DNA of 64,000 bases from Maniola hyperantus (taxonomy: Eukaryota; Arthropoda; Insecta; Lepidoptera; Nymphalidae), in the NCBI RefSeq assembly GCF_902806685.2, contig NC_048556.1:8556001-8620000 (forward strand). The letters are read 5' to 3'. Under the pieces are notes generated by a model. It was not told where the DNA came from, searched no databases, and saw only the letters and a program-made list of their open reading frames with translations. Each line of letters begins with the position of its first letter. Positions within the stretch are counted from its first letter, which is position 1. This document shows positions 53,880-64,000 of this stretch, piece after piece. A program made the translations under genes and the position numbers.

Positions 53880-54115
53880 GTATTACCTATAATATACAGG
53901 GAATACTTTCTTGTCAATTGTCAGTGATTGTCATTTGCTGTCATGTCAAATTCTGTTTGCTTGTGGTTGGTTGTGTTTGCATTGCGTGATCCTTTTTCGA
54001 AAAATAATTATTTCCGTCGCGGAACTACTTCGCGGATGCTTGCCGATTGCATCACGTTCCCACGAAATGCCCAGCGCGCCGAATCATTTAGTTCTGTGTT
54101 AATAAACTGAATAAA
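53880..54115 (+). promoter_or_regulatory. Nischarin promoter region and 5' UTR candidate
   Basis: Ahead of the ATG at 54116 there is a cluster of five or six TGTCA/TGACA pentamers at 53850-53945, followed by non-repetitive sequence without a long ORF in frame. No TATA box is evident. Transcription start is inferred only. Confidence 0.4.
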
Positions 54116-57100
54116 ATGTCGGCTTTCGTGAACTATAGGAATGAGAGCACAGTGGACGTAGTCGATGCGACCGCAAAAGACAATGTTACGTTCTACAAAA
54201 TCGTTGTTAAAGTGGGATTTGTTCAGTGGAACGTATTACATCGGTACAGTGACTTTGTGGATCTTCACGAGAAGCTGGTCAATGACCACGGTGTAGCCAA
54301 AGACCTGTTACCACCAAAAAAAGTTATACGAAACAAAACGCCGAAATTCGTGGAACAAAGGCGAGAAGCATTGAACGAATACCTGAAGAACGTGTTTAAT
54401 TATCTAAAGTTAACGATGCCGACAGAATTTGCCCACTTTTTAGACTTCCAAATGTATGACATATACTTTTTATTACAAGACTTAGCAAAAAAGCTGTTCT
54501 TAGAAGGTGATAAACTGTTGGAGAGTGAAAAATCTCATAAATTTACTCTATTAGAGGTTTGTATTTACTTTTTTGTCATAAAAACAGGATTGGGTAACTC
54601 AAACAAAGCATGAAACTTTAACTTTTGATATTCAAACAACACTGAGTATTATTAGATTACAAAATTCAAGGTTAATGTAAAATCTATGAGTCAGTTGACC
54701 ATGAGACATAACTATCCTACTTTACATGTTTTATGAATTTCCATTTTATCAATTTTTTTTTTAAATTATTTACTTACCTTATTAGATGAAATAGTTAATG
54801 TCTTCTAAGGATATTATGGAGTTCCATAACTGAAACTAATATCCAAAATAAAGATCTGTCTGTAACCATAACCAAATCTGATATAAAAGTTTCGAATATT
54901 TTAAGATAGAGAGTGGGAAAGATGACTGATTATACATTGTACACTGATTAAAGGATCTACACTAGTTGGTACTAGTTATTAAATACAAAACTGTCTCTCT
55001 ATTCGTTTCATTGCTAAACTGCTAAAGTTTTTATTGTTATTATTATTTTTGATAGACTAAGCAGCTTTCGCTGATGCATCTATGTCAGAAGTGCTTAGAG
55101 TTTTCCAAATGTTTGTCTTATCTATTCTTGAACTGGTTTTGAGGAGTATTTGAAATCAGATGAATAGTTTTGAAGATTACTTCCTACACCCAAACTTTAC
55201 CTCTTTATAGTATTACTAGCTGATGCCCACTACTTCGTACGTGTGGATTAAGGTTTTTATAAATCCTGTAGGAACTGTTTGATTTTCCGGGATAGAAAGT
55301 AGCCCATGTCACTCTTAAGGTTTTAAACTATACCCATGCAAAAATTACGTAGATCCATTGCTCTGTTGCAATGTGGTTGAAGGACAAACCCACAAACCAA
55401 TAAACCAACAAACTAACAAACAAACACACTTTTGCATTTATAATAGGGGTAGTGATTGAAGAAATAAATGCAATAAAATGTCTCTTTAAAATCAGTTTAA
55501 TTTCAGTTGCACGCAATCAGTGAGAGATTTAAAATGGCGTGTCCATCGACAGAAAAACAAGATCAAATGTATGACTTTAGTCTCATACTGGATTTTTGCT
55601 CCCAAGTCACTTCTTTAAGCATAGAAGGAAGCTATGAAAAGCTGGGTACTAGCAATATAGTACCCAATGACTTACGTTTTGATCTCATACCATTCAAGTC
55701 TCTAGCGGATTTGAAGATACTTGGAGTGCCGATGGGATGTATACAAAGTGTTGGTCAGTATTAGCCTATTAATGAGGCCGATTCTCTTGTACAGAATCTC
55801 TAAACTAAACTAAATTAACAGGTCTAAATCTATCCTTTTCCACAAGCAATATTATGAAAGGTTTATTAGAGATTGTGTACAATGGAATTAGCCACAATAA
55901 GTAGTTACAAGAAAACTTAAAGCTAGCCTTATCTAATTACTGTACAAATCATGCCTGCATGGAATGGTGCCAAGAATACTGCCTGCATTTCTGTGAATAT
56001 TCTAAATTTATCATTTACCAAAACTTAAAACTAAAACATAAACATGTACGGGACATGCAAAAAGGACAACTTATCTCCAATACCTAATTTGCATATATAT
56101 GTATTAAGTTGTCAAGTAATGAACTAAATTTTAACTTAATTTTAAGTAAGCGTTTTCACCCATCCACACCAGTAATTTAGTAAAGCTCCGATATGAACAG
56201 CGAAGTGTGGGAATTTTTTTATTTTCATTTCAGGCAGTCTCCGTGATACGCTGACTAGTTTGTCGGTACACATTGCCAGTGTGATATCAATGAACGAGTT
56301 TCTGCTGGTTGATGTGCTACACAAGGATCCTTCTAGTCTTGCTGATACTGTGGTTAGTATGGACACAGACTTTTTGAAGCAAAACTTTTTTATGGATGTT
56401 TGTGAAAAAGTGAAATGAACGAATATGGCATCAAAACACTATTAGTTGGGGATTGCGTATTGCAGCCCATATGAATGAGTGTGAATAATTATGACATAGT
56501 ACAAGATTTTATTATACTATGAGTAGAAAACAAAGTGATCCTATAAGGGTTCCTTTTTTACCTTTTGAGGTACAAATCCCTATAAAGAATTTCAAAACTA
56601 TCGATAGTTTGACTATCGATAATTGACCTCAAAAACTATTCAGGATATAGATGATGCCAAAAAACGATCGATAGTATTGATTGTTTTTTGTCAAATTTTG
56701 CAATAATATCGATAGTGTCGATAGTATTGCCTTTATCAATAGTATTGCTTGTTTGACGCTACGAACACTATCGATAGGTTGTAGTTGCTATCGATAGACT
56801 ATCGATAGGCAATCAGTACTCATATTATAAATGTGAAAGTATGTTTGTTTGTTAGTTTATTGGTTTGTTGGTTTGTCCTTCAACGTCGCAAAAAGCAACG
56901 GATCCACGTGATTTTTTGCATGGGTATAGTTAAAGACCTGGAGAGTGACATAGGCTACTTTTTATCCCGGGAAATCAAAAAGATCCCACGGGATTTTTAA
57001 AAATCTAAATCCACGCGTACGAGGTCGCGGGCATCAGCTAGTTCTAATAAAAAGGCACGTCAAAATTCATACAAGTTCCCATACTAAGCGCGCGTTTTAG

Positions 57101-59446
57101 CGTTTGATAATCAGTTGGCAACATCCCTATTGTAGTTCTTTAGTAGGTTATCTAGTTAGTTAGTCATTAATCGTGAGTCAGAGTTCAGCACATCTGTTTG
57201 TAAGTAGGTTATATCACATTCAATACAGTAGGTCACGCGTGTAGTGCCTTATCTAAACATGCGCTAATCACACATTAGTACAATAATATAACAAATAAAT
57301 AACAATGAATATATCTCTATATATAAAAATGAATCACTGAATGTGTTGCTGATCGCAAATCTCGAGAACAGCTGAACCGATTTTGCTATTTCTTTTTTAT
57401 AATATTCCTTGAAGTACGAGGATGGTTCATACGGAGAGAAAAATTTAAAAAATTGCCTGAAAAAGAATCGACTGTTAGGCGGTACGAAGTTCGCCGGGTC
57501 AGCTAGTTTTACATAAAAAGCCGTGATTGCCTAGTGGTTATCACGTCCACCTCCTGTTCGGGGGGTCGGGGGTTCGATCCTGGGCACGCACCTCTAACTT
57601 TTCAGAGTTATGTGTGTTTTAAAACATTAAATATCACTCGTTTTCAATTTATTTTAGTTCATTTTTAATTAACCACGACAGTATTTGATTGATAAAATAC
57701 ACGCAATCGATAGGAAGTTAAATGTATATAGTGTAAGAATGCTATATAGCAAGCTGTGATAACCTAGTGTCTAGTAATAGTTAGGACGTCCGCCTTCTAA
57801 TCGGAGGTCGCGGGTTCAATCCTGGGCACGCATCTCTAACTTTTCAGAGTTATGTGTGTTTTAAAACATTAAATATCACTCGTTTTAACGGTGAAGGAAA
57901 ATATCGTGATGAAATCTACATACCTGAGAGTTCTTCATGATGCTCTCAAAGGTGTGTGAAGTTTGCCAATCCGCACTTGGCCAGCGTGGTGGACTATGGT
58001 CAAACCCTTCTCATACTGAAAAGAGCCCCATGCTCTGTAGTGAGCCGGTTAGGGGATCATGATATTTTACATCTGAGCCTCAAAACTATACTAGCTGATG
58101 CCCGCGACTTCGTACGCGTGGATTTAGGTTTTTAAAAATCCCGTGGGAGCTCTTTAATTTTGCGAAATAAAAAGTAGCCTATGTTAATTTTGTTAAAAAA
58201 GTAACAGGTGAATAATAAAATATCTAATGTAAAGATTTTCCTTAGATATTATATTAATGGTCTGTTGCAGGCGTTTGGACAGCTGTAGTATAACAGTAAT
58301 AGTACCATTAAATATGATATGTTTCAGTCATCATCATCATGATCAACCCATCGCCGGCTCACTACAGGGTACGGGTCTCCTCTCAGAATGAGAAGGGTTT
58401 TGGCCTAGTCTACCACACTGGCCATGTGCGGATTAGTAGACTACACACACCTTTGAGAACATTATGGAGAACTCTCAGACATGCAGGTTTCCTCACGATG
58501 TTTTCCTTCACCGCTAAAGCAAGTGATATTTAATTAATTAAAATGCACATAACTCTGAAAAGTTAGAGGTGCGTGCCCGGGATCGAACCCCCGACCTCCG
58601 ATTAGAAGGCGGACGTCCTAACCACTAGGCTATCACAGCTTTTTCCCCTTCAAAACGTATAAATCTTTCGCCTTTATGTTTCAGTACTCAGCTGTAAATA
58701 CACAAGCCCGGCTGAAATCTGTTTTTGTACAATTGTCATAATATGCCTTGTGTTCAGATTGAACTTCTTGTTTTGCACGTACTGTACCTACCGTAATTGT
58801 TACGAATTTCAGAACTTATGGTTTATCTTTAGCTGACTAAATTAATTATTTACAGATATGGAAAAAGCTGTCGTCTATAAGCTTTGTGAGCAATAACATA
58901 TACAAAGTCGATTGGGCGATCAAACTGGTACCAAAACTGCAGCATTTGAACCTTTCATCCAACAAACTAACCGAGCTCTGCGATATATCGTGCCTTCATG
59001 AACTGAGAGAGCTCAACTTGTCTATGAACAGGTTTCATCTATGCGAGAACTGGCACGCTAAAATTGGCAACATAGTCAAAATAGATCTGTCCCAGAACAA
59101 AATAGAATCTTTGCAAGGCTTTTCGAAGCTTTACTCTTTAGAAAGCTTAGATCTGAGTTGCAATATAATAACAGACGTCGAAGAGGTTCAACATATTTGT
59201 AATTTACCCTGTTTAGAGTATCTATGGTTAACAGCGAATCCCGTCGCGTCTTCCATAGATTATAGAGTAAAAGTCATAGAGCAATTCAACGCGAGGATGA
59301 CGGAAATCTGTCTAGACAACGAAAAAGCTTCGGAAAAAGAATTGGATACAGCGAGAGTTCTACAAGCTTTGAGAATAGTCAAAGAAGGCAAGACGCCCAG
59401 TTTCTTGAAGAATAATAACACGAGCCATAGCTTTAGTAGGAGTTGA
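54116..59446 (+). CDS. NISCH: Nischarin-like PX and LRR protein, four exons
   Basis: Exons: 54116-54556, 55507-55753, 56234-56352, 58856-59446; 1398 nt, 465 aa, all GT-AG and in phase. Exon 1 encodes a PX (phosphoinositide-binding) domain: residues 43-47 are RYSDF, followed by DLHEKL, the PPKK loop at 66-69 and an EQRREALNEYL helix. Exons 2-3 encode the linker (GTSNIVPNDLRFDLIPFKSL), very close to the matching part of vertebrate nischarin. Exon 4 holds five or six SDS22-like LRRs (LQHLNLSSNKL, LRELNLSMNRF, LESLDLSCNII) and the conserved ending DYRVKVIEQF...EICLDNEKASEKELD. Nischarin binds integrin alpha5 and Rab/Rac proteins on endosomes in vertebrates. The long vertebrate C-terminal half is absent here; the TGA is in the same exon and I see no continuation, so this is the short form. 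The exon 3 donor is weak (GTG|GTTAGT) but phase demands it. Confidence 0.92.
54557..55506 (+). other. Nischarin intron 1
   Basis: GT at 54557, AG at 55505-55506. Unassigned except for the Helitron-like copy listed separately. Confidence 0.7.
55216..55454 (-). mobile_element. H1 Helitron-like copy in nischarin intron 1
   Basis: CTAGCTGATGCCCAC end; (AACC)n-like run; ends 52 bp before exon 2. Confidence 0.82.
55790..55905. repeat. Dispersed repeat shared with 26309 and 52970
   Basis: GGTCTAAATCTATCCTTTTC, AATATTATGAAAGG, TTAGAGATTGTGTACAATGG. Confidence 0.55.
56528..56585 (+). repeat. R1 3' end fragment
   Basis: ACAAAGTGATCCTATAAGGG to GAGGTACAAATCCCTA. Confidence 0.75.
56596..56810. promoter_or_regulatory. 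Cluster of TATCGATAG motifs
   Basis: Eight CGATAG cores, most as CTATCGATAG, in about 215 bp of nischarin intron 3. TATCGATA is the DRE bound by DREF and BEAF-32 in Drosophila. Function here is unproven; it may also be a satellite-like expansion. Confidence 0.5.
56813..57041 (+). mobile_element. H1 Helitron-like copy in nischarin intron 3
   Basis: TCAGTACTCATATTATAAAT start after A; CATCAG CTAG end before T. Directly follows the CGATAG cluster. Confidence 0.86.
57042..57313 (+). other. Nischarin intron 3, unassigned
   Basis: Nothing recognised. Confidence 0.4.
57314..57506 (+). mobile_element. H3 Helitron-like copy, full length
   Basis: TCTCTATATATAAAAATGAA after A57313; GTCAG CTAG before T57507. 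Confidence 0.87.
57518..57660 (+). repeat. SINE-A 5' half
   Basis: Head with GGTTCGATCCTGGGCACGCA, cut within the body near ATATCACTCGTTTTC. Confidence 0.8.
57755..58065 (+). repeat. SINE-A copy with shared flank
   Basis: Full copy whose head has an extra TCTAGTAATAG, as in the copy at 33572-33900. Confidence 0.85.
58091..58190 (-). mobile_element. H1 Helitron-like 3' fragment
   Basis: CTAGCTGATGCCCGCGACTT to AAAAAGTAGCCTATG; 5' part lost. Confidence 0.75.
58325..58645 (-). repeat. SINE-A copy
   Basis: Reverse copy complete from tail (CATCATCATCATGATCAAC) to head (GGACGTCCTAACCACTAGG). Confidence 0.88.
58686..58796. repeat. Dispersed repeat shared with 26873-26965
   Basis: AAATACACAAG, TTTTTGTACAAT, TGTGTTCAGATTGAAC and TTGCACGTACT recur at 26875-26955 in the same order. 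Confidence 0.6.
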
Positions 59447-59524
59447 CGACTGAGAATCGATTTGGAATCGATTATCGAGTATTTAACGGTTGATAGATAT
59501 TTTTTGTACCTAGTTTAACTAAAG

Positions 59525-59530
59525 AATAAA
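59525..59530 (+). terminator. Poly(A) signal of the nischarin-like gene
   Basis: AATAAA about 80 bp after the stop codon. Confidence 0.6.
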
Positions 59531-59643
59531 ACATCACATAGTGATTATTGTAAACTGTAGTTACATTATGTACTCTGTACTCGTTTTACAAATTTAAGTC
59601 CAATAATATTATTATATCATAGGTATGTTACGTTCATATTACA

Positions 59644-59853
59644 TCTAAATATATAAAAGGAAAAGCTGGCTGACTGACTGACTGGTCTATCAACGTGCAG
59701 CTCAAACTGATCGGACTGAAATTGCCCATGCAGATAGCTATGATGTAGATATCCGCTAAGAAAGAATTTTTGAAAATTCAACCCCTAAGGGGGTAGAATA
59801 GAGGTGTTGAAATTTGCATAGTCCACGCGGACGAAGTCGCGGGCATAAGCTAG
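59644..59853 (+). mobile_element. H2 Helitron-like copy, full length
   Basis: TCTAAATATATAAAAGG after A59643; CATAAG CTAG before T59854. Confidence 0.87.
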
Positions 59854-59959
59854 TAGCGTATAATATATGTACATGTACTTTTTTACTTATTTAAAAACGT
59901 TTACTGTATCAACATAAGTACAACATTAGGAAAAGGGAGGTACAATTTTAAATGTATGT

Positions 59960-60142
59960 ACAGTACGGTGGCTGAAAGTAATGTACATCGACCTTAAGAA
60001 GGAGATAACAGATTTGTAGAGCATTGTCCCTGTCATTGCGACCGACAAAACGTCATATAGGTATGAGTGACAGAGACAACGCTCTACAAAGCCGAATGTC
60101 ATTCTAAAAGCCGATGTACATTATTTTCGTCCGCGTACTGTA
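59960..60142. mobile_element. Foldback MITE, family F1
   Basis: TACAGTACGGTGGCTGAAAG to GTCCGCGTACTGTA; arms intact. Confidence 0.86.
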
Positions 60143-61802
60143 TACGAAATTCATAGTAGCTCTGACGAACGGTCTTGAGTTCATCAGCCTAGGCAAAATA
60201 TTGTAAAAAAATCTATGGATGGATATAGTATATAATTTATGTGTTTTTGTATGGTTATAATTTGTAGCACATTCCACTAGGCTTTCATTTATTTAATTTT
60301 GTAGGGTGCTTGCGAGTAAAACAATTTGATATAGCTTCTACGCATAAATAAAAGGGAAACATATTCTGTCTCATACTATCTCTTATAGTTAATACGTGAA
60401 AGCGAGAGAGCTATACGTATGTCCTTTTCTTTATTCCACGTGCAGTGTTTAGAAAAGAGGAAAATATTTATTGTTATTTGAATTTCTCATCATAATAATA
60501 ATTGACTTTAGTAGTGGAGCGAGACCAATAAATTAATATATGACCTTAGTATTAGAATTTAAATATAAAAATAATAATATGTCATTTTGACCTTATTCAT
60601 GTGATAAAAATAAATTATTGTAAGTTTACAAAATATTAAAAACATTTTGACGTAATTATGTAAAAAAAGCAAAGAAATTGTACATATTTGGTGCATTAAT
60701 TGTATCATGTCTTTCAACTAAGTAATGCCACTTTATTTTTTAACCCTTGTATAGATCTAAAAATGTGACAAATGTCTAAAAAAATAAGTAAAAAATGGTG
60801 CTTCTCTTTTTGACTTATTGTGCTTTAACTTCTGATCAAATGGGATTTTGTATAAAATGAAGTAATAAATAAACAATACTGATCGGTGCTGTATTTAAAC
60901 ATTTCCCAATAATATAATATCCTAATAGTATTATTTTAAAGTTTTATTGAACATAAAATTTTTGCTATGTACGGTCAGCCTCAGAATTCGAGTAGCAATT
61001 TCGCAAAACTATTGCATCAAAAACCAGTCGTACTTATGACCTTTTTCTATAAACACTCCGCACAAACACTCGATGTGCGCACAACTGTGCCGTGCAGTGC
61101 AAGTGAATTCGATCGTGAGGTGCTAAACGAATTTTGGCCTTTGACTGTACTTATTATGTGTTCAAACTTTTTGGGTATCTTGTTAAGACTTCATTTGTCC
61201 AGTCTATTTGTGGTTTCGCTAGTATTAATTTTAATGTCATAAAATCATCGATGCATAAAATATGAAAGTATTATAATTGTGATTATGTTTCGAACATTTT
61301 GTAATTATTGTATAAGTAATAATTTATAATAAAAGTTATTTTTAATGTTCTAATTTTATGTGATTTTTTTCTTTTCCTTATATTAAGAGGATAAGAGTTG
61401 TAGTATAAATAAAACTCAAAATATTTCTAACGTTATTTATTAGGAATTTCCGTAAATTCTATAAAATAGATAGGTACAGTTATACATTAATTAACTCATC
61501 AAATCAATTCAAAATAATACAATAAAGTAATTTTCAAACGCTTTATTGACTACAAGACAGATTGAAAATTAATTTAGTTATCAAAATATAAACTGTAGGC
61601 CAGTTAAAACATAGAGGATCCTTACATTGGTAAAGACAGCATTGTATTTATTGTATAAGTATATCAGAAATTTAATCTTTCTCAAAGCATTAAAGCGCAG
61701 AATTATTGCCCTCATATACTTACATATAAAAATAATTCTCAGGTTTCACTGAACTGATTATGATGGCTGTATCTTGTTTTTCACTGAGCCGATTTTGTTT
61801 AT
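60143..61802. other. Unassigned AT-rich sequence
   Basis: Includes a 91-codon open frame at 60967-61242 (+) with a hydrophobic C-terminus; no family match recognised and no splice or promoter support. Confidence 0.4.
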
Positions 61803-61877
61803 TCCGCGACAGGTCGCGATAGCAATTGTGGTATGAGACGGGGAGACGACCCGCACACCCGCGCTCGCCCGCACCAG
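61803..61877. repeat. Half copy of GC-rich MITE F2
   Basis: CCGCGACAGGTCGCGATAGC and a GC-rich centre; the right arm is missing. Confidence 0.72.
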
Positions 61878-61905
61878 GTTGCAGACTGTATAGTCAGTAC
61901 AAAAT

Positions 61906-62052
61906 GACTTCTCACACGCCATTTGAACTCTATGGGTCAACTGTCATGTCAAAAGTACGGTTAACCTTTAAAATAAATACTAAAATCGTACTTTTGACAC
62001 GAAATTAGACACAAAAAATTTAAATAGCGCGTGAGGAGTTAAATTTTACGCG
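61906..62052. mobile_element. Foldback MITE, family F4
   Basis: CTTCTCACACGCCATTTGAA and reverse partner TAACTCCTCACGCGCTATTT; interior AAAAGTACGGTTAACC / CGTACTTTTGACACG. Confidence 0.8.
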
Positions 62053-62670
62053 TTATACGTGCTTGATAATAAATAAGTTATGCTGTTTCTATCTGGTTTC
62101 ACTGAGCCGATTTTGTACATGTTTGGAAATAATTAGGTTAAGCTGTTATTATCGGTTTTCACTGGTTTTATCTCGAGTTTCACCGAGCCGATTTTGTGAC
62201 TAACGCAGTACGTGATTCTGACGTCTAAACTGCGAAAGTCCCATCAAAATTAGTTCAGTGGTTTTTACAAAGGCACAAACTTAAAATTTTATAACAGTTT
62301 AGAGGGATAAAAATAATGAGTTATTTAAACAAAACATTTTGTTTCTTTGCTTAGTAGGATAGACTTAAATCTAAATATAAGGCATACAGCTAAGTATGTC
62401 TGTCTGTACAAGCATACACACTCTTAAAATATGAAACTGTGATTTTGTACATTGTTCCACAATGTCTTAATAATATTTACATACTTATATTATGACAAAA
62501 ACTTACAAATTTAGAATTTCTACATCAAAAATAAAAAATTAGTTATTCATAATTTAATTTATAATCATTTAGTATTCATGCTATATTAAATTTTAGAGGC
62601 GTTTTATTATCACGAAATCAATCTTTGTTTGAAGAATTATACAGTCATTACTAACTATTACTAACTTATT
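62053..62670. other. Unassigned sequence
   Basis: TTTCACTGAGCCGATTTTG-like phrases recur near 61779, 62098 and 62180; otherwise AT-rich. Confidence 0.4.
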
Positions 62671-63039
62671 ATACAGGGTGTAACCAGAACGCTAGCAAAA
62701 ACTTAGCGTTATTGTTATACTACCTAAATACAATCGAATACCAATAACTATTTGCCTCATTTTGTAGTTTCAGTAATTTATAATTTTTAAATCTGCAATG
62801 TATAGCGTGCAAAACTAGTGTCAATGACCCATTGGACCACTCGAATTGACTCCGAGTGACCTACTTACGCAACGTTGGTTGACCTCTAGCGTCAGTCAGT
62901 TGTTTTATTTGCAATATGTCGTGAACTTTTACAAAATATAGATTTATTTATTTTGTGTTTTTTGTGGTATCATATCAGAAATCATCAGTACAAACACCTG
63001 TCTTCGTTTTTGCTTGCGTTCTGGTTACATCCTGTATAA
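62671..63039. mobile_element. TIR transposon, ~370 bp, non-autonomous
   Basis: ATACAGGGTGTAACCAGAAC and reverse of right end ATACAGGATGTAACCAGAAC, then GCTAGCAAAAAC / GCAAGCAAAAAC. Flanks TAT/ATA allow a TA target. Confidence 0.85.
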
Positions 63040-63597
63040 TATTTACTTTTCATTTTTAGGACATGTTTTTACTTTACATTGCAGTAAAAAGAACTAATAT
63101 AAGAAGCTTATTAAATGAGACACCATTTCTTTAACCAACATTCATACCAAAATATTTTACTAACACCACAAACCCATCAACACCAATAAACCAGTCTTTT
63201 CCATTAATTAATTATTTATTAATACTTAACATTATTGCATTAAAATCAAATAAGGCAATGTAAAAGCCTCAAATCTTAACATTAACACTGGCTTTTAACC
63301 ATTACTTTATTTAATATCACATTTTAACCTACGTTAACTTAAGTTTAAGCAGCTATTTTATGTGTGCTTAACATTATGATGATAGTAACCTCTTATTAGC
63401 AAAAAATAAAACATTAAACAAGCCTAAAATAGCTAAAATTATTTTAGCTTAGATGAACAAATAGCTGATGGAGTTAATTTTAGATACTTATTTAATCAAA
63501 AACCACATTTTATTTCTGAATACCGTCCAATATACAAAAACAATCCTAATATATATGTAACACAAAAAATGTTTCTATCCATGTCTGTTATAGACTT
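63040..63597. other. Unassigned AT-rich sequence
   Basis: Nothing recognised. Confidence 0.4.
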
Positions 63598-63692
63598 ACG
63601 GCCGCACTCAGAGTCGTATAACCGTTACTTAAGGCATGAATTAGTAAGGATAAGGAATGCCTTAAGTAACGAGTAAGCGAGTGCGGCTGTGA
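63598..63692. repeat. Hairpin repeat, ~95 bp
   Basis: GGCCGCACTCAGAGTCGTAT and GTTACTTAAGGCAT on the left pair with ATGCCTTAAGTAAC and GCGAGTGCGGCT on the right. Confidence 0.8.
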
Positions 63693-63826
63693 GAAACCAT
63701 CCAACCGATGTGCCCTAAGCCGGTTTCATTAGAAAGGCAATAATGCGAACATGGTTTTAGACCACTAAAAAACGCATCAGGCACATTCTGTTTTTAGCGT
63801 AGAAGCACAGGCCGGGTATCCGCTAG

Positions 63827-64000
63827 TCTAAATATATAAAAGGAAAAGGTAACTGACTGACTGATCTATCAACGCAGAGCTCAAACTACTGGCCGGATCT
63901 GGCTGGAATTTGGCATGCAGATAGATATTATGACGTAGGCATACACTAAGAAAGGATTTTTGAAAATTCAACCCCTAGGGGGGTTAAATAGGGGGTTGCA
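63827..64000 (+). mobile_element. H2 Helitron-like copy, cut by window end
   Basis: TCTAAATATATAAAAGG start directly after a CTAG (63823-63826), possibly the end of another element. Confidence 0.83.

Noticed and set aside
56353..56360. Alternative exon 3 donor of nischarin at GTTA|GTATGG
   Set aside because: It would break the phase with exon 4; the GTG|GTTAGT site keeps it.
60967..61242. 91-codon open frame (+) after nischarin
   Set aside because: No family recognised; lies in AT-rich sequence beyond the nischarin poly(A) signal; chance is likely.

Overview
The window is eukaryotic and almost certainly from a moth or butterfly (inference). Genes are split by GT-AG introns, the non-coding DNA is AT-rich, and it is packed with repeats typical of Lepidoptera: Helitron-like elements ending in CTAG, tRNA-derived SINEs with ATG-type microsatellite tails, foldback MITEs and broken LINEs. 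I see no bacterial or viral gene set, no CRISPR array and no functional tRNA or rRNA gene.

Layout. 1-15.9 kb holds no convincing host gene, only repeats and unassigned AT-rich DNA. 16.15-18.44 kb (+) is the large last exon of a secreted cuticle/extracellular-matrix protein with one type-2 chitin-binding domain between two Pro/Gly-rich repeat blocks (CPAP1-like); its first exon was not found. 18.88-20.83 kb (-) is a two-exon leucine-rich-repeat gene resembling LRRC71, convergent with the first. 22.4-47.7 kb (+) is a 15-exon gene for an FHIP1/FAM160A protein (FTS-Hook interacting, dynein adaptor complex). I rebuilt its 927 codons with every exon phase consistent; a non-coding first exon is likely near 22.4-22.8 kb. 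54.1-59.4 kb (+) is a four-exon gene for a short nischarin (PX domain plus SDS22-like LRRs, 465 aa). 59.6-64 kb is again repeats and unassigned DNA.

The genes do not form an operon or pathway. FHIP1 and nischarin both act in endosomal trafficking in other animals, but their proximity may be chance. The host genes look intact. The unusual material is the mobile DNA: two copies of a ~400 bp element with 8-bp target duplications that carries a THAP-type first exon with a splice donor; a head-to-tail Helitron-like array interrupted by a solo LTR; three Helitron-like families that obey the A|T insertion rule; a perfect 42-bp palindrome; long foldback elements inside FHIP1 introns; and transposons within 12-60 bp of several FHIP1 splice sites. 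I did not find a clearly new multi-gene system. Repeat boundaries given without a target-site argument are approximate.
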